From: Hirudinaria manillensis
Taxonomy: Eukaryota; Annelida; Clitellata; Hirudinida; Hirudinidae
Assembly: GCA_034509925.1 (NCBI GenBank)
Contig: CM067529.1
Location: 101,001 to 165,000 of the forward strand
Direction of reading: 5' to 3'
Length of the DNA: 64,000 nt
The notes under the pieces are model-generated. The model searched no databases and was not told the origin of the DNA. It saw nothing but the letters and a program-made list of their open reading frames with translations. This document shows, one piece after another, positions 55,929 to 64,000 of this stretch; position 1 is the first letter of the stretch, and each line of letters begins with the position of its first letter. The position numbers and the translations under genes were made by a program.

Positions 55929-56007
55929 GCACTCCTAGGCCACAGGTGCGTTGGGAATTTATTATTGGCTTTTAATGTAATTATGAATATCATTAAGTTC
56001 GGCCGAG

Positions 56008-56021
56008 GTTGCCATGGTGAC
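56008..56021. promoter_or_regulatory. X-box-like site GTTGCCATGGTGAC
   Basis: Left half-site is perfect and the right half-site GGTGAC differs from the RGYAAC consensus by one base. It lies 80 bp after the orphan TATA motif. Confidence 0.35.
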
Positions 56022-56149
56022 GGATTTCTCGATGGAAGCGTTGATGATGATGATGATAATGTGATATTGTGACGATGCGAGAGTTAATCGCTTAATGTTT
56101 ACCTCGAGCAACTTGCCAGACAAAGGATGTCTTTAAATTCGCAGTGGCA

Positions 56150-56310
56150 AATAATACACAATAAATTATTATAATATGCAATAAATTATTTATAATATAC
56201 AATAAATTATTATAATACGCAATAAATTATTATGATATGCAATAAATTATTATAATACACAATAAATTATTATAATATGCAATAAATGATTATAATACAC
56301 AATAAATACT
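56150..56310. repeat. 20-bp tandem repeat (AATAAATTATTATAATATGC)n
   Basis: About eight copies with alternating TATGC and ACAC ends. Confidence 0.9.
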
Positions 56311-56507
56311 CGAAAAACCATCGCTGGAAAAGGAAAAAATCGAAAGTTGGAAAATCCCCGGAAATGAGGAAAAGTCGGTGGCGAGTGTAAGGGAAGGGTA
56401 AATAGTAAATAAATCACAATAAAAAGTTAATTAAAGAAAATTGCTCACTGCTCGCGTATCTTTATTTGGAATCAATTGAAGATGAAATTTCAAACTAATT
56501 AGTAATC

Positions 56508-56605
56508 AACAACAACAACAACAACAATGTAATTAGCAAGAAACAACAACAACAACAATGTAATTAGTTTCAACAACAACAACAACAACAACAATGTAAT
56601 TAGTA
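56508..56605. repeat. (CAA)n plus ATGTAATTAG compound repeat, 3 copies
   Basis: Three blocks of CAACAACAACAACAATGTAA TTAG with varying CAA number. Confidence 0.9.
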
Positions 56606-57125
56606 ATTACAAGCAATTAACAGCAAACGATTCTCCAACTTGGCAAAACACTCGATCAACCAATCGGATGACATCAGGATATTTTGGAACATTAATTTAT
56701 CATTTACTAATTGTAATTATTAATTTATTAACCATTAATTGGTAATTATTAATTTATTATTTACTAATTGGTAAATTTTATAAATTATTTTTAAATTCAC
56801 GGAAACGAGGAAAACTACGGTTAGATGCTGAAAGGTATATCTTCAATTCCATTTGGAAGAGAAAACATTCTTTCCCGGCTGCAAAAGTGGGTGGCCTGAG
56901 GTGTGGTGGGTCGAAAGTGGGTCGAAAGTGGGCAGCACCCGCGGTTAGGATCATGTCGAGTCCATTCTGAAATGGACAGGTTCGTATAAAGACAGCACGT
57001 GATCATGGCCAATCGAATGAGATGGAAAGAAAAAATATATATATACATATAACGTTCATCTATAAAATATTATATTAAACAAAATTATTATTTCTTAAAA
57101 TGAAACGAAAATTAATAAAAGAAAC

Positions 57126-57311
57126 TTATTCTTCTTTTGGTCTTTTCAGTCCGGTCGGATATTTGCACGCAACAAAAGTGCAACGGTAGAATTTGCAAAG
57201 GTGGTAATCGCAATAATCGGGTTCAAATCCTGGAAAGTCCACTTCGAAGGTAAAAGGCGATCGTAAAGAGGTTTGGTAAGACGTGCCAGGGGGAGATTTG
57301 GATGATAACAT
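57126..57311 (-). CDS. Possible cysteine-patterned peptide exon (weak)
   Basis: A 61-codon minus-strand frame ends in a run of four cysteines at strictly regular spacing, C-x4-C-x4-C-x4-C (YCDYHLCKFYRCTFVACKYP), then TGLKRPKEE and stop. A TTTCCAG acceptor precedes GATTTGAACCC, so it could be a terminal exon of a secreted peptide gene, but I found no signal-peptide exon. Chance is possible. Confidence 0.2.
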   Translation of the reverse strand: MLSSKSPPGTSYQTSLRSPFTFEVDFPGFEPDYCDYHLCKFYRCTFVACKYPTGLKRPKEE

Positions 57312-58111
57312 CCTTTGATTATCAAAGCTTATCGAGTGGAGGTGACCATTCCAGTGAAACTTCTATCCTTATCATCGCGATCGTCACCGTCGTCATCGTC
57401 ATCGTCACCATGCAGCGTTACCATCATTACAGACGGTGATGATTGTCATCATTATCTCTATGGTCATTCATCACATGCTTGTTTTCATGATCGCATTAAC
57501 AACTAAAATAGGCCATTAGGAAAGCATCATCGTCATCGCCACCACCACCAACAACAACAACAACAACGACAACAACACCATCAGCTACAGTCATGTTTTA
57601 TCATTCATTGATGATAACGCACGTGGACTTTCATTCCTCCATTTGTTTCCCCCTCTTTCTCCATTGTTCACTTTCAACCGTTGCACCTGTATTGATCAAG
57701 TGCCACCTGCTCGCTCGTTATTTCGATTAAATTTAAAATATTGTTTTTGGCTAAAATGCAAAAAATATTAAAAATCTTAATCTAATTAATTCGGTTAGTA
57801 AATGTTGATGCTAACCATATTGTCGGTTAGCTTGGTGATGTCATCATCATCATCATCACCGCCGTCATCGTCATCATCATCATCCCGATATTTGTGGCAA
57901 CAAAAAGTTCTCCAAGGGAGTCGTTTGTTTTCAAAACAATTCAATATTTTATAAAATAAAAATTATTTTCATTTTTAAATTAATTTTATTTACAAATGAA
58001 TTTTCTCTCAAATTCCTCACCGGCTTTTTAGAATTGGGCAACGGTGTTTAGACGGTCACCGAACTGAAACCGAACTGAAACCGAAAGCGGAAAATCTCCA
58101 CGTCCTCCTGC

Positions 58112-58119
58112 TATAAATA
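58112..58119 (+). promoter_or_regulatory. Orphan TATAAATA motif
   Basis: TATAAATA in a GC-richer context upstream of CACGTG and TGACGTCA sites (58245-58269). No following gene is recognised. Confidence 0.2.
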
Positions 58120-58574
58120 ACAACCGACTCTTTTTGGGAATCCCCCTAAGTTATAAATATCCGACTGTTTTATTTCACCCACATCTCGTAAACAGAGCGC
58201 TCCGATGTGCCGATCCCCGATCCAATTTTAGCGCCATCCAAAGTCACGTGACGTCCCATGATGACGTCATGAATTTGACGGGGACAATGTTACAAGATCT
58301 GTATAAACAGGGCCTGGATTCGAGGATTTCTCTCGAGGACGATGCAACAACAACACCTCACTTTATCGACTCTTGTAAATGGCACCGCATTAGCGCTTGC
58401 CGATGTTTGTGATGATGATGATGATGATGACGGTGATGATGGTGATGATGACGAGGATGATGTCCGTGACGATGACGGTCGATGAGTCACCGGGCAGAGA
58501 AAGACTGTAAACAAATTACAAACAAAGAACAAAGCCGCATTTTATTCCAGCGCATATTTGCTCGTTCGTTGTCC

Positions 58575-58807
58575 AATTTATCCACATATTTATCCACATA
58601 TTTATTCAATTTATTCACATATTTATTCACATATTTATTCACATATTTATTCACATATTTATCCACATATTTATTCACATATTTATTCACATATTTATTC
58701 ACATATTTATTCAATTTATCCACATATTTATCCACATATTTATTCACATATTTATCCACATATTTATCCACATATTTATTCACATATTTATCCACATATT
58801 TATTCAT
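58575..58807. repeat. 12-bp tandem repeat (ATTTATTCACAT)n, about 19 copies
   Basis: Units alternate TTATTCACATA and TTATCCACATA. The unit length is a multiple of three, so all forward and reverse frames stay open and give false repetitive proteins. Confidence 0.95.
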
Positions 58808-61590
58808 CTCTCGTCGTAAACTACTCATCATCTCACTCACGTCTCTCCTCACTCAATTGTCACCCACCCGTTGGAGATGGGGCATGTTTACCCGATCCCG
58901 ACAGATGTGTGTCCCTTTGTACCGAGACGGCGTCTGTTCGTTGAACTCTAATGACCTTCTCGACCTCTCGATGGTTCATTAACAAATAAATTATAATAAT
59001 AATAATAATAATAGTTCTTATAATATAAATAATACTTATTACAATGTATTATCATGCACCGACTCCGATGCATTAAGACCAACTGTCTATCTTTTCAGTG
59101 CGCTAAATAAATAATATGCCAACAATTACCGACATTAACATGCCGAGCATGTCTTCCGGTTTAACTGAAGCGTGTCAAAGACTTTATGAGCTGCCGAGGT
59201 GGTACTCGCAAATACGCCAATCTCACCGCACTATTATCATCACCTTCTCCAGACTATTATCATCACCTTCATCACTTTCACTGTCATCATCGCCCGCAAT
59301 AAGTCGACCATCGGTTATCAAATAGCAGCGAGTGTGATGTTGTTAGGATCTGTTCAATAAGAGAGCGGGAGTTGACTTTGCACTTTCCTGAACTCATAAC
59401 CGACAAAGTCGGCGTCATCGGAGGCAGAAGTTCGTGACGCTTTCCAGACGCAGCTGCACGAATCCTGGAGACTTTCATCAATCGTCAGATCGGTAAAAAA
59501 ATGGAACTATCCATCACGCCACCCTGAGTGGAATACGCCTCTCTCCACGCTACCTCCCTATCTCTATGCCTTTTTGTCACGTGACCGCCGACAAATTGGA
59601 TGGAAAAACTTCATTTGAATAAAAAAAAGCGGCGCTGTTTCTAATCCGACTCTGCAATGATCTGATGAGTTGCTCTGACCGAATTATTGCCTCGCATTTC
59701 CATAGATTCTAAGAAGTGCTTTAATTTGAATAACATCGACCGGCCTTCATGACGGTCGTCATGGAGACGTGGAGGACTCGAGTTTAGGATGTCATTTTAA
59801 GAGCTTCCCGAAACAAACGTGTTGAACAGTTTCAGAGACATTTTAACGTGTAAACTCCATCGGGAGTATCAACCAGGGACACCAAGAAAATTACGAGGTT
59901 TGAGACCCAACACCGTTAGCCTTTTGTGACGTTAGATCGTCGTCGTGACTCATCCGGATGACGACGGGCGTCACGGAATCAGTCGTTTACTCACTCGCTT
60001 CCACCATCCGTCATTCCGTCCGTCCGTCTCATTCATATTCAGACACAGATGGAAGCAATTCATTAGCCTAACCGACACGACGGCATATGGCCTAATGTGC
60101 CAACTCGGATTAAAGATTTAATGGAGTTATCCGACCGAGCGAGTTATCGATCAATCCCCTTTGGCATTCTTCTATTGGCTTACTATCGATCGTTGGCCAC
60201 GCCCACGTAAACAAACTTTGCACGTTCGATGTACATCGTACTTTACATCTTCGAATCCTTACCTCGTTCGGCAGAATCGAGAGCTTTACATCGATTGGCG
60301 TCTTCCCTTGTTTACGTTGCCAGGCCGAACAGGGAATATTGAAAGCCCCCTGCACCGGGTCTACGGTTGCCCTTTAATTGCAGAAGTCCCGTTACATGAT
60401 GAGGTGGCTCGCGAGACATCAGAGCAAGTATTACGTCGAGGATCTGGTAATGAATTTACGACGCAAATTCATGTAAGATTCACGATGCAATGGCGGTTTA
60501 AAGCAGCAAAAAGTCTGCAAATTTCCTTTTAAGTGTAACAAAGACGAACATCTCCGTGAAACCAATAAAAGCAAAGATTCGTTTCAATTAATTCCCGTCG
60601 AAACAAGAAACCGTGTTATACTGGAATCCTTTTATAACGTCGTCCCGAACTTTGTGAAGAATTAAGTGAAAAATACTTTAATCGAAGAAATATTTTAACC
60701 GAAGAAATAAACAACATCAGAATCCGTCCCAGGGACCCAATAAAGGCCTAAGTTTTAAATTTCAAAAATGTTTCCTCTTCGTCTTTTCTACGAGGACCTT
60801 ACGAATCGTAAAAGCTATAATCATAAAACCTACATCCCCTTCGTCTCCAAGGCAACCAGTGGCGTGTCAAAATGAAAGCGAAACCCCATTGGAATTAGCA
60901 GATCTTCGACTCGTAATCCAAAAGGTGTCACCGACTGCAATTACGATCTTTTTTCCAACAACAACAATCGGGGAATAACAAATTTATCAAATTTAGAAAT
61001 TCAAATTATCAACAAATATGACATATATTCAATTAAACTTTCAAAATTCAATTGCACTGGACGCAAACGTTCTTTATAATCTTTGGTTACCTCGCTCCGC
61101 TTTGTTTTGAGAGAAGTCAAGAAAGGACAGAAATTGCAGTTTCAATTCCCTTGAATCCTTTGTAAATCAACAGAAATGAAATGAAAATTAACAATTAAAT
61201 AATTTCATTATTTGGAACCATAAAAATTATTATTTAATTATTACAAGAATTATTTGTAAAGGGACATTTCGTGTCCAATGAGAGATAATATTTTATATTA
61301 CTTTTTTTTACAATATCTTACGTTATTGTATTGTATGACATTATTATATTACGTTACGTTATTATATTGCATTACATTTTATTGTGATTCTCAAGTAGAC
61401 CGAGTAATCTCACTCCACAAAAGAAAGTTCAAGTCAGGACTGATTTTGCAGCGGTTCCGAATCGAAACGATTTCTGATTAAAAAACGCGATTTCACAGAA
61501 AAAGGATGATTTCGAACAATTTATGTTTAATTCAACGTGAAATATTCAAACACCTTTAAACAGAACAATTAACATAAAACCTAATTAGCA

Positions 61591-61616
61591 TAAGAGAGAG
61601 AGAGAGAGAGAGAGAG
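61591..61616. repeat. (GA)n microsatellite
   Basis: About 13 AG units followed by GTGATAAAGAGAGATG. Confidence 0.9.
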
Positions 61617-62111
61617 TGATAAAGAGAGATGATGCGATGTGGGAGAGGGGAAAAGCGGTGCACAAAGCCATCCGGACAATCCATGGCGTTTAAAACGCAG
61701 GAAAGTTTTTAATGTCTGCAGTTTCCTCGTCTGAAGAATTTGAGACTTTTGGAATTTTCGATTTTTATTTCAAAAATTACGTCGACCCACGCGATGCTTT
61801 CCGTTTTCAATTTACGTCCAATAAATTATAGTAAATGGACTCATTAAAAGTGAACTTTTATCAAAATCACTTCGATGAAACAATTTCGGCTTTTATTTTA
61901 TCATATGTTTTTAGAAAATCGAGTAAAAAACCGACAAGAAAGTCGAGACGATAATTTTCCTGAAAATATTTTCTAAAGGAAACTAAAGTATTGTTTTTAA
62001 GTCATAAACCTGGAAATACCCTGACAGGAATAATTCTCATTCGAAGACTCTGAGTCTCGACCAAAGTCGGTGTTGTTGTTGCAGCGACGACGACGACGAC
62101 AAATCGTCGAC

Positions 62112-62223
62112 ATGAACGTCGCAGAAGCAAAAGTCGTTGCCAAAGAGAGGCTTTTGTTGCGCTGCAGTTGGCTGTCGCTCGTCATACTGGTTTTGGGAAT
62201 GCCGACCGGTCGGACTTCAGAAG
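62112..62223 (+). CDS. Signal-peptide exon, 5' end of a secreted or membrane protein gene
   Basis: ATG at 62112 opens 37 codons ending GAA G|GTTAGT, a strong donor in phase 1. The reading MNVAEAKVVAKERLLLRC is followed by a hydrophobic core (SWLSLVILVLGMPTG), the pattern of a signal peptide with a long n-region. A (CGA)n run lies just before the start. The next exon was not found before the window ends, so the gene is partial and its family unknown. Confidence 0.5.
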
Positions 62224-62621
62224 GTTAGTCGCGAGGGCTACGATGGATTAGTAGAGAAACTATAATCATAATTCGTCAGATCTCATTCTTTCGAATCCGA
62301 ACGATCCACGTTCCCTCGTCTCTCATCTGGATGATGGAATGAGAGAATGGGTGGATGACGTAAACCTAATTAAAGCTCTGACTTTTCATATTGGTATACG
62401 ATACCGATACAAATAATAGCGATCATCATCATCATCATCATTGCAACCAGAGTCAAAATCATCATCATCATCATCATCTGCTTCTTACTATTTTCCTTCA
62501 GCCCTCAATAATCAAATATCGCCGACGTTCAGTAATTCCCGGGTCGCTGACAGTAATCAGAAGTAATCGCATTAATGCTCCAACTAACACTCATCGGCCG
62601 CCGTTGTAGTGGTGCTTGTGG

Positions 62622-62690
62622 TTGTAAATGTGGCTTTGTTTGTGCTGAATGTGGCTTTGTTTGTCGTGAATGTGGCTTTGTTTGTGGTTT
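62622..62690. repeat. 21-bp tandem repeat, about 3 copies (AATGTGGCTTTGTTTGTNNTG)
   Basis: The GTGGCTTTGTTTGT core occurs three times with short variable ends. Confidence 0.85.
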
Positions 62691-63391
62691 TGGTGACTGG
62701 TGTTTGTAGGACTTGCTTAAATCGTGAGACTTCATAAAGTCATGTATGAGAACAACATCCACCTCCTAAAATGTTTTCTATCGTCGTTAGATGTCGCTAC
62801 GGTACCTTTGGTGTTTTGTAAACAACGGTTTATTAAACACTTTATATTCGTTTGAAAATAATTTAAATAAATTGATAAAAATTACTAACGGCCGAGTCTC
62901 CTCTTTGGGGAAGCATCGACAATTTTCATATCCGACCTCTGACCTTTTCTCGGTGCGCTGAAGTTGTTTAATTAACATACCTTAGGCCATGTGGGCATTC
63001 ATTCATCCATCCATCCACCAACCCACCCATTGACTGTAAACGTGTCAAACAAACCTTCGCATTCATTTTAATCATCAATTTGATAACTCGATCAGTGGTC
63101 AACAGAACAGCTTAAAAATCATTATAAAATTGTTAAAGTAATGTTTAGCATTGCGTAATTTTAGGAAGAATTACACGTGTGCAATACACATTGGTCGTTG
63201 CATTATAACTGATCATTGACCAATCGGATGGTGTAAGACACCCATTGGGTCATTGTATGGCTATAAATAGATATTTGGGGCTATAAATGGATATTTATGT
63301 CCTACTCCGTTATATCGTCCCCTTTTCCTTTGGCGATTTTCATTACCTCGATTCTTATTTACACCTTCCTCTCTTCTTCCGCATACTCCTT

Positions 63392-63501
63392 CATCCATCC
63401 ATCCATCCATCCATCCATCCATCCATCCATCCATCCATCCATCCATCCATCCATCCATCCATCCATCCATCCATCCATCCATCCATCCATCCATCCATCC
63501 A
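63392..63501. repeat. (CATC)n microsatellite, about 27 units
   Basis: Pure tetranucleotide run. It produces open frames of His-Pro-Ser-Ile or Met-Asp-Gly-Trp repeats that are not genes. Confidence 0.98.
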
Positions 63502-64000
63502 TTAATTCAGCCGTTCCTTTTGAGGATATAAAATTAAAGCTGTTATCATCTTAAATCTAATCGACAATTTCATCGTCACTTTACGTCCACCTCTGCTGCA
63601 TCCACGATTTGGTGATGAAAGGATATTGTTTTGAAAACATTTGATTTTAAAAAGATAAACAAATGTATGTAAAAAAAACTAATCTTTAGTTTTAAAAAAA
63701 GGGCAGAAATTCAAAGCAAAACTTGCGCCATTTTTGCCACCTCAAACTGCTACCCGTGAATAATTGATTTTGCCTCCGGAGAATAACTTAATGATTAATG
63801 AATAATAAAATATCATATTATTAAACGAATTTATGGGAAATTACTTTTCAGAAATTATAAGCCAAGTCAATTGACTTTTGGTCGAGTATTTTGATCAGTC
63901 AAACACGTCATCATGCATGACTTAATTGTCTCAAAAGTCTAATCTGGAGTCTGCACTCCAGTTATTTTTTTTCTTTGCCGTTTATAAAATTGGAAACCCG

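Larger units (their letters stand above)
53069..62111. other. Gene desert, part 2: simple repeats and candidate regulatory motifs
   Basis: Contains GATGAT-, CATC-, CCATCCAC- and CAA-type repeats, several AT-rich minisatellites (listed separately), nine CACGTG hexamers counting 52258 and 63174 at its edges, TGACGTCA at 58262, X-box-like GTTGCCATGGTGAC at 56008-56021, and TATAAATA motifs at 55921 and 58112. The frames at 58482-58982 are repeat translations. Apart from the weak candidate at 57126-57311 I see no coding exon. Confidence 0.45.
62224..64000. other. Presumed first intron of the 62.1-kb gene
   Basis: Holds (CATC)n and (ATC)n runs near 62421-62480, a 21-bp repeat near 62620-62690, a CACGTG at 63174, TATAAATA at 63262 and a long (CATC)n microsatellite. 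No exon seen. Confidence 0.4.

Noticed and set aside
57210-57230. GGGTTCAAATCCTGG resembling a tRNA T-arm
   Set aside because: No matching A-box, acceptor stem or anticodon arm at the right distance.
58482-58982. Long overlapping frames on both strands giving YLSTYLFTYL and YVNKYVDK repeats
   Set aside because: They are translations of the 12-bp tandem repeat, whose length is a multiple of three and so keeps every frame open.
63261-63554. Frames encoding His-Pro-Ser-Ile or Met-Asp-Gly-Trp repeats
   Set aside because: Pure translation of the (CATC)n microsatellite.

Overview
This is nuclear DNA from an animal, almost certainly a protostome invertebrate. Genes are split into many short exons with GT-AG introns of about 60 bp to 2 kb. 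There are TATA promoters, no operons or ribosome sites, AT-rich intergenic DNA and many micro- and minisatellites. The gene set supports this: an NR5B/HR39 nuclear receptor, Rab3, beta'-COP, proteasome beta-1, an SGSM-type RUN-TBC protein and a PDZ/synaptopodin-2-like protein. Telomere-like TTAGGG/CCCTAA runs occur inside introns and spacers, which fits a lineage with the TTAGGG telomere rather than insect TTAGG. I cannot name the species or phylum.

Layout. 1.26-9.89 kb (-): SGSM1/2-like RabGAP of about 25 exons. 10.76-13.2 kb (+): HR39/NR5B nuclear receptor with one GC-AG intron. 13.75-15.04 kb (-): PSMB1. 16.1-18.85 kb (+): PDZ protein of the synaptopodin-2/CG1674 type. 19.3-19.97 kb (-): a 104-residue single-pass membrane protein in four exons, which lies head to head with a 481-residue unrecognised gene (+, 20.5-25.7 kb). 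26.9-27.9 kb (+): an unrecognised basic 329-codon ORF. 28.7-30.0 kb (-): Rab3. 31.05-36.4 kb (-): COPB2. 

37.2-45.8 kb is a compact block of secreted or surface genes. It holds an EGF-ligand-like type I membrane protein (+), a Kazal inhibitor with an acidic tail (-), a 57-residue cysteine-poor (one Cys, inside the signal peptide) secreted peptide (-) and a two-domain Kazal precursor with Lys-Arg before each domain (+). Signal peptides and phase-compatible splice sites support each model.

46-62 kb holds almost no recognisable coding sequence. It is rich in simple repeats, CRE palindromes (TGACGTCA), CACGTG E-boxes, a few RFX X-box-like sites and orphan TATAAATA motifs, and it contains one perfect-arm hairpin. 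At 62.1 kb a signal-peptide exon (+) with a good donor suggests that a further secreted or membrane gene starts there and runs out of the window. The desert may be its regulatory region.

The housekeeping genes (SGSM, Rab3, COPB2, PSMB1) share membrane-traffic or proteostasis themes but nothing indicates joint regulation. Exon models were built by eye from splice consensus, reading phase and remembered family motifs. Exon ends may be off by a few bases, and UTRs are not defined.
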